Origin: Rallus limicola
Lineage: Eukaryota; Chordata; Aves; Gruiformes; Rallidae
DNA length: 64,000 nt
Assembly: GCA_022605955.1 (NCBI GenBank)
Contig: JAKCOZ010000003.1
Coordinates: 48,298,179 to 48,362,178 of the forward strand
Direction: 5' to 3'
The notes under the pieces are model-generated. The model had not been told where the DNA came from. It did no database searches and was given only the letters and a program-made list of their open reading frames with translations. The position numbers and the translations under genes are program-made. Shown piece by piece: positions 1 through 12,700 of the stretch; within the stretch, counting starts at the first letter, position 1; each line of letters begins with the position of its first letter.

Positions 1-599
1 TTTTTTCCCCATCCTCTAGCTTGTTTTTATCATGATGATAATACTTCAACACTATAGTAGCTACTTTGACAGTTAAAAAAACCAACACTTACATTGCCAT
101 CAGTCAAAAACATGTATTTTCTCAATTAATTCAATAAACTGCTGGAAAGAAAGTTTGACAGACCTAACTTTCCTCTTACAGAAACTCAACTGTATTTATG
201 CTAATTTTTCAAATTCCACCAAGACATATAATTTTATTTTACTGCACTTAGGCACAGCACAGTATTGTGGGGAACAGCTAGCTTGATCTCACGAATTCTG
301 AGCTAACAACCCAGCTGGACATTTGTTTAGCACACACCATCCTGAACTGCTACAGCTACCTTCAGCTACAGCTTTACTTCTCTGACATCCTGCCAAAATG
401 AATTTCACAGTCTCATCTGATCTGATTGGCACAGGAATATTCAAAATTTGAAATATCACTAGTAACCAAAAAGTGCTGGGGTTTTTGTTTCAATTCTTAC
501 TGTCATCAACTAACAAAAACTCTTACAAGCAAGATTAGAACTCATACATTACTATTCTATACTTTCCATTAGTATTTCCATCACACACATAGAAGCTAC
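1..599 (-). other. SREK1 intron 4 (partial)
   Basis: This is AT-rich intron sequence after the exon 4 donor (GTAGCT). It runs off the low-coordinate end. I found no exon with protein similarity and no recognisable repeat. Confidence 0.8.
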
Positions 600-764
600 C
601 TGAGAATTCAAGTTTCCAACATAGACTGTTCTCCTGATTTCATCAATTTTGGATGGATCCACATTCCCCATAATTGGTGGTTGTGGTATTTCTCCCAGTG
701 CAGTAATATTAGGGTCCAATGCTGCTGCTGGTATAGCTCCCAAAGTGCCAAGTGAAACACCAAG
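600..764 (-). CDS. SREK1: SREK1 coding exon 4
   Basis: This 165-nt exon is exactly 55 codons (phase 0/0), with acceptor TTTTCCAG|CTTGGTG and donor CAG|GTAGCT. It encodes LGVSLGTLGAIPAAALDP, then GEIPQPPIMGNVDPSKIDEIRR, and ends with the first strand of RRM2 (TVYVGNLNSQ, RNP2 VYVGNL). The next exon is outside the window. Confidence 0.95.
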
Positions 765-3700
765 CTGGAAAAGACAAAACCAGAATATATTTCGCAACCA
801 CACACTGGTGGCAGGTATTTCACTTGTTAATACCTGCCTACCTTATGCATTTCTATAAAAATAAATCTAATGAATATATGCGACAATTTAAAAACTTTAA
901 GGTCCCAGTTGAGCACTTTTTTTGGCAAAACAAGAAATCTACCCATAAATAACCTTCTATAGTTACAGTTCTCTGCAAGCTACCAGTTAACATCTTATCA
1001 AAGAGATCAGGCCAGGGATGCAGTACATCAATCAGAAATTACAGAGGCTTGAATTTCTAATGCTTACAGTCTATCAAATTGAAAAGATGCTGCTAATGTT
1101 CTTGGGCCTATTTGTTCTGTAATAAGAAACACCAAAAGGAAAGATAAGGTACCTTTAGGACAAACACATCATGTAAGGCAAGATTAATTATAGTCAAAAT
1201 GCAAAGGATATTAGGTCTAAGTTTTTCCTAGTCACTTTCTAGAGAAAGAGGACAGTACAGCTCTAATTTCTAGAACTGGGAATTAGTCTTCTCTAGGAAA
1301 TGTTACTAAAAAAGGTAACTTCAAAATCACCAATAAATTGGTTTGCTAAGTTCCTGGTTTGAATTTTGTCTTCTCCACCCAAAAAGCCTTTCCAGCAAAC
1401 AAATTTTCTAACACGTGTGACAAATTCTCAACAAGCCACCAGTAATTTTATTTTTTATATAAGAAAAGAGAAAACTACTATTTTAACTTGAAATTCTCCC
1501 TGAATAGTTCACAGCAGCCTGATGTCAATAAGGCTTACAGAGACAGAAGTGAACAGAGCAGAAGTATCAGCAGCTAACTCCCTATGCTTTTTGTAATGAA
1601 AATAATGTTATGCGAACAGTCAAAGGCCCTCTTGCAGATAAGTCAAGTAAAAGCACTCTAATACCTCATTTTAATATTCAAAAAAACGGTGTCTATTATG
1701 TTTTATCACATTTTTACGAGGTGGATAGCACTGGCACTGGACAAAATTAAAGGGTCTAGGGAAGAACAAGAATTAAAATCGTCAAAATCAAAATCAGTAT
1801 TTACCCAATATTTTGTAAACTAATATTCTGTAAGAAAACCCCAGGAAAGTTAGTACAGGAACATCTTGCAATCCACCCTCAAAAGAGGCACCACAGCTTA
1901 ACCCTCACTGATGTAGCATACAAGAGGCCAACATCCATGGATAAGATAGATCGTGTTCTCTGAACAGAGCAGCAGCTGAGTATAGAGGCAACCACAATTT
2001 TACTTACTGTAGTCAGAGGGGTTGGTGTAGGTATGGGAAGCAACCCTGCACCAGGCATCAAGCTTGTCATAGTAGGAGCAGGCGCCAACAGAGAAAGGGC
2101 TTTGGCTTCATCTGGGATTTTACCTGAAGAAGCAAATGAAAGTGTTACACAGAGTTGGAACGCTACACAGATGTTACTCGTTCTATGATTTTACAATTAC
2201 CCTTGCATTTAAAAATGTAATAAATAACAATGAATCTATCTACCAGATCCTTACAAAGAAACAAATAAGAACTTAAGTTTTTCCTTTTACCCTGCTCTAC
2301 TAGGAAAAACAGAAGTGAGCAAAACTTCAAAGACTAAAAATCTCATTAATGGATTATTATTTTAAAAACTGAATATTGTATACAATTATTTAACACTTTG
2401 AGCTATGGGTCACCTGTACTGGAAACTTAATGTTCATGAACCAAACGATATCAAGCATGGACGCTTTCCCAGGGCGGTGTTTTCGCGGTGATCGAAAGTT
2501 GTTTTACACATGACAACCGTTCGTGTTGGCTGCATCACTAATAGCACACAGAACATCAGATACAGAAAAGAAGAACATTTTTTAAAGTTTAATCCCCAGA
2601 AATGGCAAATAACCAAATCAGTAAAAGAAAAAAAAAAAAGAAAAAAGAAAAAACAAACTATGTGCTAACTGAAATTTGTGCTTTTTTATTCCTCTGGTAG
2701 TACCTGCTTTGGATGTAAAAATAAATAAAAATAGAATACTGACTACTGAACTATTCTGACTCCACAGAATACATACTATGAGTGAGGTTAGAGGTAGAGA
2801 AGGGGAAGACAGAAAAAAATTTGGTTTGTACTTTCTCATTCTAAGTCACCTCGTTTTATCTGAAACTGATGTATTTCCTTTAAATTTACTGAGAATGAAG
2901 AAAATTCTAAGATATCAGCTAAGCAAGCTGTATTTTCCAGAAATAGGTATTTCCTATGATTTCAACTGAATTATATTCCTCCTGTGATGCTAAAAGTTTA
3001 TATAATATCTAATCTGAATTAAATGTAGGTTTCAAAGTTCATCACAATTAAGACTAGTAAATTAACACTCCAAAAATCTTCAAAAATCAAAAGATCTAAT
3101 AGTTAAACAATTATGAGTACAATTAAGTGTACATATTAAATTTGAAATGCAAAAGGATTTAAACTGGTACAAATACTAGAAACTAAAAAAACCTACAGAA
3201 AGAACTAATTATACTAAGTATCTATGATCTAATCAAAATTACTGTGATAACTGTACATATGCTATCCAGCTGAGCCCTTTGGTATTACCCCAGGCACACT
3301 GAAGTAAATGTTTTATTAAAATATTGTTTTAAAAATCAAGATATATCCAAATATCGTGCCAATGTTTTTTACTGCTTTGGTTCAAACTGTATGTGTTTTA
3401 ATAATAAACCCTCTAACTTTACAATTTTGAAATAAATATCAAAATATTCCATCAAAAAGCAAAACATGGTATGTTTCAAAACACTCCACAATTTTAGCTA
3501 TAGGAGTTCCAGTAGACCCCACAGGAAACATGCTACTTTAAAAGTAAAGAAAAGTGTTGCAAACCTGTTTTACAGGTCTGCAGCAAGGAATGGGTTACAG
3601 TTGGATAGGACCAAAGCACAAACAAATCTAAATGAAACTTAATTTATATGTATCATGGGTGAAATAAAAAAGATAAAGTAACAGTACCCATTTTTTTCTC

Positions 3701-6700
3701 ATGCTTCCTATTTACATTTATCTATGTTAAATTTTGAGGCACCTTGCTCCTTAACATGTAATAAACCACTTGATTTTGCTATCTAAAGGAGAAAAATAGG
3801 AAAATTATTAGCACTTAAGAATTAACTGTGTAATAATGACTTCCAGGGCTTTTTTTACAACATGCACGAATCCGAGTCATCATCACAATGTTCAGCACTC
3901 TTAAAAGATCTCATTTTGAAGTCCAGCATGCAATGAGAGTTGTACCTGATTTGCCTGACTGCTCATGAATATCAGTTACTTTGCTGCACATCCTGCCTAA
4001 TACGTAGCTAACTAACAGGCTTTTGAATATACAGTTCCAGCAGCTGTGCATGCAAATTAGGCATAGAATTATGTACCAGTTTTGAAAATTGAAATACTTA
4101 AGTGTTTTTGAACAACTAACAAAACAGACCTTATCCTGAACAGATACCATCCTGCAATTAACTGGACACTCTTGCAGGCTTCTAGAGGATCAACAGACAA
4201 GGCACAAGTAAATCTAATGGCAGAAATGCCTCCCCAAGTGGCATGCCTGCATTCTAATCCAGATTTTTGGTCAATGACATACATAAGTATATGCCTAATT
4301 TAAGTATGCGCTTACATACAGCCAATTCAATATACACTTAACCAGACAAACTTAAGAGATGCTTAGTCATTTTAGCCCTTTCATAATAGGAACTGACTAA
4401 GCACATAACTACACATGAGAATGAGTCAGGTTCAGAAAACGTACTTAAATGCAAATCTAAACTTCAAGTATACAGGTCATCTTAGTGAAATAATTGGAAT
4501 TATCCATTTGCTCAAAAGTTGCTCAACAAATCAGTGAACACTTTCAGTTAAGTACACTGTTACAGCAGTTCAAAGAATGAATAACATGCATATCTGAATT
4601 CTGAAGTCAGCAGCATTATTTCCAGAATACTTCGGTCTTTCAAAAATCTAATGTTTTATTTTAAATACAGAATCTAGTTGGTCAGTTTCATGTCACCAAC
4701 AAAGATCCAACTACTTCATTCAAGAGTAAGAAAGGGTCTATCTCTACATACTGAAAATTTGCCTGAATATTCAAAGATATCGTCATTTCAAAAAATCCTT
4801 CTCAAGATTTTAAGACTAGATGAAACTTTTTAACAATTCTATAGAAAAAAATAACATGGGGAAAAAAAAGTCTGAAATAACTTGCAAATTTACCTCCCTG
4901 TTCTTTAGACAGTTTTGAAAAAGAAATTATGTGAGGCCAAACAATCTTACAAGTTACTGGCCTTAAATTTTTGGAGTTTTATCTCTGTGAGTTTATTTAT
5001 AAAAGGAACACAAGTCCATAAAGATACAACAGAATATGTGGGTTATGATACAACAAAATAGGACTCTTAAGTTTAAGAATAGCTGTTTCATTTTTTAAAC
5101 TCATGGTATTTAAAAACTGAATAGACATGCGTTCAAGATTCTTATTTTCTAATGAAGCAAACAGACAAAAATAATACGCCATATCTATACTGCATCCTTA
5201 TAAAGACTTCCTGGAAGCTCTTATGTTTAGTAAATTACAGATTCTGTGATCATTTATTTATTGATTCTTCACTTTGTAAAGGAATCTGAAAGCAGATGTA
5301 GATTAGCTATGCGTTGCTTAGAAACAGCTTATGCTTCTTAGAAAATGTACAGTTGTCCTAAATATCAGTTATGATTGTTACTCTTGTGTATTACAAAAAT
5401 GCTGAAAAGCCTTAGAGAACCTCATCCATATCAGAATCCTTTTGCTAAATGCTGCACAGAAATATCTGAGTTTAGCAAGTACTAATACCAATACTTTTAT
5501 CCCCCTCCAATTAGTTTCCTACTCTTTGTACTGAAACTACATGGTTATTCGTCATCCCTGAACTGCTTCTTTAGGAAGAAAGTTTGCTTGTTTCAAAAAT
5601 ACTTACATTTCACATCTCCTTTAAACGTAACTAAAGGAATTGTTATTTTCCTGCTATTTTAAAATCAGTGGGAAATGCACATTTCAGGATAAAATAATTT
5701 GTGTGATCCAATTCATCATTCTGATTGGATTTAGCAGCAGCGAATAAAGAGATTATACCTACTGGCAATTACTTCAACTGCCACAGCTAAATCCAACAGA
5801 GATCACAAAGCTCTTATTAGCTGCAGTGCGCAGCCTGGTGCATTACCAGAGTGAAACCAACTGATCCCAATGCAGCTGGCTGGGAAGAGGAATGCCTGAG
5901 TACTAGACACATCACCTGGTCCCACCACTTCTTTCTCAGGGCTTGCGTTTCACAGGAGTAAGAATATCATTTAGGGCTAAGAACCTTCTCAATCCCTCTA
6001 GCATGAGCTGCCAGAGCTTCTGAGATTGTGAGGTGACTGAGAAGAATTTTCTTTCTTTTTTTTTAAACTTCCTATAGAAATAACCACCACTGGAGTATGT
6101 CAAAGTGCAATATACACATACATACACACACGCACACACAGAGAACTGATTCAATCTTCCCACAAATAACAGTGTTAGAAGACAATGTGCCTCACACAAC
6201 ACATTCCAACCAAAACTTCAGGCTGCATTTGTACTTATGAGTGGTAAACAGTTTTTTCTGAAAATTAACAAAAGGATGAAATCTTACTGCCACTGACCTC
6301 ACTGGAGCAAGGTTTCATCAGAAGCAAACAAGTACTTCATGACATTCAATATTCATGAAAGTTCAATTTCAAAAATAATTAAACTCTTCATATTAGACAT
6401 AAACACTAAGCTTTCTTTTAAACAGCCCATGCGACGTAAAATAAAACTACTCTGCCAAGAAGAGGAAAAATAGCAGAGAAAGATCATGAGTTTACTTTGT
6501 AAAGTTAATTTCTGCAGAAAAATTTCAACTGTTCTTTTCCAGATAAATTCATAAAGTGTAAAGAATGAATGTATCTTAAAACTGATATTTTTTCCACTAT
6601 TCCTGTCTTCTGACACAATGTGCTTATCTGTCGAATTTAGATGCTTAAATGTATTCCAGGTCAAATTCATCTATAATTCACTGCATAAAAATTAAATCAT

Positions 6701-9700
6701 ATTCTAAATTCTGTGTATACCATCCACCATTCATAAGCAGCTTCAGGTCAACTTCAAAATGAAACACTGTGAATCCTTTACAAAACACCATTTTTACAGA
6801 ACTGAAGTACCAGTTCACAAGTACAAGGGAAAGAGATTTAACAGAACAAAACAAAAAAGGGACAAAATAAAAGAAAAATAAAAGAAACAAAGGAAAGAAA
6901 GCAAAATAAAATAAAAACAGAGACAGGGCGTCCATCTTCAGCAGGCCAGACTTCGATCTCATTTCCCCCATGAAGGTTTCACTTGGCGGCAGGTTTAGTG
7001 GCATGGCAAACAATGCCTAACTCAGGCAAGTGTAACAGGTCTGCCTTGGCCAGTCTAGTCATCTAATAATGCACAAATATCACACAGAGAAAACATATAA
7101 AACCAAATTAATAGTCAAATTCCATCTACCAGATAATGTGGACATAAAATTTAGAATGATTAGGGTGGCATCTTTGTTTATCTTTCAACCTTTGTGTTCT
7201 CAAAAGTATAGCGATTAAAGAAAAGCCTACCAATACACACACAAATCATTTTGACAGCTTAATATTACTTTACAATTACATTTTTATTAAACTGTTTACT
7301 AAAAGTCACCAAATATTGATTTCATTGTGTAGTGATTCCCCCCTCATACTCCCTTGATTTACCACTATATACACTCCAAATTTCAGATTTTATTCTGTTC
7401 TTTAGAGCAGAGCTTTCAGAGCTCCATTTTACCTCTCCTCTGTTCAACTTGGCGCATGAAATATTTTATTACTGGCACAACTGGCCAAGGATATAATTTT
7501 ACCTTCCCATAGACTACAGCCATCACTATTTTTAAAGCCCATGATACACTCCACTGACTCCATTAACAATGCAACACATAATAGTGAATAAAAACCTTGC
7601 AGTCTTCTTGTCTCCAAAGCCATACTTATTCCACACAATAAATTTCTCAGAAAGTTAAACCTATATAAATTCAAACCTTAATAAACTAGAATTAGTGATT
7701 CTGTTAGAAAGTTACATGGAAAGAGCATTCTGACATTAAAAAAAATAAATTGCCCTCACATCCCAATTACTTGTTCACCTAATAATGGCATAAGTCTCTT
7801 TGGGGCCCAGAATGATTCTGAAGTGACAATTTCTTGGTAATACATTTTCTCAGAAACACCTAACAGTAAGTCGGCTGCAAATGGGGTTGGAACAAGATTT
7901 GTCAGTACTTGAATTTTCTACTTTCCATTCACTGCCCACCATCAAAAGACACAGGAAAATGTAGCTTTACCTCCCTGTTGCCATATCGCCAGGCAGTGAT
8001 CCCATCACAAAAAAAAAAATACCAGGAAGTGTTGTTCATTCATTAGGCACCAATCTTCCCTCTCTGTCAGTACTGAACCAGTGTTAAGGTCTTTTTGATG
8101 AAATGAAAAACTAGATCCTGAACAATTTGTAGTCAATTACTTAGGGGCAATTTTTCAATAATAAGGAGTCTGGTTCCATTAGCCTCTACAGAGCTTCAAG
8201 TGGATACAGCAATATCCTCTCTATATTTTAAGAACAAGTTCAAAAAATAAAATCAAAAAGCCTCCCTTGGCATAAAAACAACTAAGAATCTAGGCTTGAC
8301 AAAGACATGTGCCATATGCCCCTATTAGAAAGGCTACAGGAGTAGGCATGCTAGGTCAACATAGCCTTTAGAGTACTTATAAAGTCTACGAATTTTGGAG
8401 ACTTGTCAAGAGTTTGACAGGAATATTCCAGACCATTATTACAGCAGTACTAGTCTTCTAATATCCACATCATGATGTGGCAAACATGCCAAAAAAATGG
8501 TTCTCTGGAATGACTGCAAACAAACTCCAAGAAGTCAATGTTATTTTTTGAACCAAAACCTGACTTTCAGAGATAAAAAGTCATGTTAATAGCAGGTATT
8601 TACAGACCTGCTGCAGTTTATTGTTCAAACACTCTGAATATTGTTGTTCATAGCAAAACAGCTACCATGTTCAAAGTGAAGTTAGGTTCACTCTACCATC
8701 TGGAATGTTTCCACTCAGAAGAGGCAAAAAGTCCAGGACCAAATGGGCAGATGCTCAATTCCACAATGATCCCAGTGAAGTCAATGGGGCTCCGCCTATC
8801 TACTATACGCCTACCGCAGGGCCACACTTCGTACTGAAGCTTTATTTCAGAACTGCAATATTACATTAACAATACAAACTACCTTGTAGTCAGCACATCT
8901 GTAAAAGTATGGCCTCAAAGACAGTTAAAGGAACAATTTAGTATTCACCAGGCATTTTATTTTATTAGGAGTTTTTAAAACATTTTATGCTGGAAGCATT
9001 CTGTGCAGATCACTGTTTATAAAGAGATAACTAAAGTCAAAAACAAGTACCAGTATACAGAAGAAAGCCTTTTTATGGCACACAAAGCAATATTTTCCAC
9101 AGTAACAACAAAGGAAAATTGAATTATTTTCATTAAACTAGCAAGGAAACATTTATATCCAAATAGTAATTATCACCACGAATGCTAAGTATTTTATATT
9201 AGATTACTCTAAAATGGCCAAATGCATATATCATGTGTCTATGAGACAGTATCAGGATTCAGCTAAAAGAACTGGAAAAATGATCAGTATCTTAAAAAAA
9301 GAAAGCAACAAAAAACCCCACACAGCAGAAGTGATACATTAAGATCCAAACTGCAACATTATCAGTGCCAAGAAGCTGCCTAATATTCTCAGTGCTCCAT
9401 TGACTTCAGTGAGAACTCTGTGTGAGAATAAGCTTGCCAACACAAACAATATCATGGAAATTATATTACTTTCTTTTCCCTTAATATGTAACAGCTATGG
9501 AAAATTAAATTACAATCAAAACCAATTTTTTTCTAATACTGATTTTAAATTAAATCTATATGATTAAGTTTCTTCATGCAATTTGCAATTTTGTTTCAAG
9601 TTACTTTTTTTTCAAAAGGCAATAAATAAATAAAACAACAACAAATCACCTCCTTACATGGAAAGCTAAAAACAATTAGCAGACATGACAAAGACCAACA

Positions 9701-12700
9701 AACATTAAAGAAGAACATCTAAAATACCAACCTTCTGCACAGGGCACAACTATCAAAGCTCTGTCAATAAAAACCGTGTTAGTTAGATGCTGGGCCACAC
9801 CAACACTTGATGCTTCACGAAACTTAATATAACATACTTTGGAGGAAAAAGCAAGAGGTGCGTTGCTGCAAAATAAAAGGAAAAAAAATAATTAGTGATA
9901 TTAAATAGTTGTATGTATGATTTTAGACTTCCTGGAAAGAGCATGGATATTTACTCATCTTCTCACTTATACTATGCTACTGAAAAAAGCATAGCATAGC
10001 ACGTTCTCCTTCTCAACAGGAATTTATAGAAGCTAAAATCCCAAATTAATAAGGCTAATTTTCTTAAATCTTGCTAAACAACATTGACCAGTATATTTCT
10101 AATTAATATTGTAAGTAGCATATTAACTTTATACATTTGTCAAGTGAGTAATTTATAGTTTTATCTTTTTTTCCTCCAAATAATTGTTTAGGAAAATCAA
10201 ATAACACAGTCATGTTTTATTGGGGTCCTTCAGATACTAGCCCATAATAACCAATACTTTATCTTAGTTTTCATGAAAATTTTTTTAATCCCTGCTAAAA
10301 GAATAAAAAGCAGTTCTTGAGAGTTCTCTCAAATGTTAGATCTTCGTTCATGAATGTAAGAAAAATCCTTTTCATCATCTGCCTTAGTTTGGCATAGCGT
10401 AGTACAGGACAACACTGAAGAGGTAGGAGGAATTCATTATTCAACTAGAAGAGGAAGAAAAATGGTAATTTGCTTTTCTATATATACGGACACGTACAGT
10501 AAGAAGTGCTAGACAGCACAACACAAACACTAATCTTGCTCAAAATCAAAGAGGTTTGCTTTACAAAATGTATTCCCTAGTCGAGGTTTCTAACCTTCAT
10601 ACAATCAGTTGACTTCTTTATATGAGGAAGTACATGTGAAACCTTCAAAGAGTGAGTGCAATAGGATGTTGCTGGAACATCATCAATTTCCATTTGAAAA
10701 GACCATCTATATTTTATCAAAGCAGTCACTCATGGAAAATACGCTGCATAAACTGTGTCATCATGACCCTCCCTCAGCTGAAACAGAAACACCGTTCAAC
10801 TTCAGGGAAGCCCCAGAAGCAGCTCAAGTTTAGCCTAATCCTTCTCATAGTCACTCAAATTCCATGCAGGTACTCCCAAAGTTGCATGGAATTAGGCTTT
10901 AGTATGTAAATATGAGTTTAGAAATTTTAGACACATTATTTAATCACATCAATTGCATAAACTAACAAAGAACTTAGTCTAAGGCCGGCAGACTGGTATG
11001 TTTCTGGTTCCCAGAAAGCTAACACCTGGCATTCACAAACACTTATGCTGGAAAATTCTGATTCACTGGTAAATTCAGATACACTGAGGAGAGAAAACTA
11101 AACAAGGAGTGGGAGAAATATAAACATGAATGTCAACCTTACACAGTTTATTAAAAACATTACAGGATGACTACACAACTTCTGCCCATTTATTTTGTTT
11201 GTAGTGGCCAATGTCTTCAGCTTCAAGTTTCCACACTCGGGAAAGATATAATGGTTCAGAACAGTTTACAACAGCAGAGGTGACAGCAAGCTAAGGCCTT
11301 CTCAGTACCTGGTCTTTGCATACAATGTTTAATCTGAAAAGCCAGATTTTATTCACTGCAAAGTTATTTTTTAAATGGCCACAGTTTTTCCGTTGGTTTT
11401 GGCTTGCTGGGAGAAGGGTAGAAGAAGAGTCTGTGTGTGTGGGTTGAGAGAAGAGGGTGTTCTGGGGTTTTTGTTGGTTTTTTTTTTTTTCCAAATCCCA
11501 TGTCAGTGCTACGATCTAGTAGGCTGAAGCCTCCACTAAGGATTCTGTGGTCCAGACTTTTGGAGGCTTACTTCCACCATCCCTTGTTTTTTTCTGTTTT
11601 CACTGCTAATTCAAAACCACAATTCTGCTCCAGTCCCCATCAATAATTCTTCTAAATTTCAACCTCTGTAGAGCCAGCTCTGACAAAGGTTTTTTTAATA
11701 TTGTTCCCTCCTCTGTATTTTCTAGATTTCAATCACAAAAGCTATGTGCAAGTATGTTAAAAAAATATCACCACCAAAACACTGCTGCAAATGAGGCTAT
11801 AAAAAGAAGTCTTGATACAAAGTGTTTCTGAAGGTTAAGCAGAAGAAATTCTCTGTAAGGAGACCACCTCTGCTGAAAACACATCAATGTTGCATCTACA
11901 TCAAGGGAGAAGATCAAGATCTATAAGGTGTAACATTCGAAAAGGTTTCACAGTGACTGAGTTTTCTACTTTTACAAAGTGGGCCTCCTAAGCCTATCCA
12001 GCAGACTTCATAAGAAGTCACTCTTAAAATAGGTAAGTCCTATTCTGCTTTAAGTCCTTTTGTTCCTTTTTTTTTTTTCCTGCTAACCTTTACTGAGGTT
12101 GAACTGAGGCAGAATCATAGTCTTTAGTTTCCAGAGTTACAAAGCAGTGATGAAAAAAACAATTTCTACATCTTGGATTCAAAGTTACTACAATCAAATT
12201 TCTTTAGGAAAGAAAAAATAAAAATCAAATACCTAATAGTATCAAGCCACTTCTGCCATTTTTGTTTTCCTCTGTAGTAGGACAGTAACTTATATCTCCA
12301 GACAGTGTAACAACCAAGAACAGTTCATAGGAATGACCTATTCAGAAGGCCACAGTGAAAAATAAAGCAGCAGACAACAAAACAAGTGTCCAGATTTTCT
12401 CAGGGTCATGGAGAAGACAAGGAAAATTAGTAACATAACAAAATATTAAGGAGGAATTGTGTATATCACATTTAAATAAGACTCTCTGTGTTTCACCTCC
12501 AAGGCTTCATAGATACTCTAGTATCTATACTTATATAAAATTCCTAAGAAACACTCATGTTTTCTAGACTCCAAAAACACTCAAGACCATTGAGAAGCAC
12601 ACAGTATTACACAGCAGGGCTTTCAACACCTAATGGAGACAGTCTGTGCCTCCCTGCTTTCAAACACTTCATTTTGCAAAGAAAAAAAAAAACCTCAATA

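Noticed and set aside
6678..7013. 111-codon minus-strand frame in SREK1 intron 2
   Set aside because: It is Phe/Leu-rich because it translates a purine-rich tract on the opposite strand. There is no similarity or splice context.
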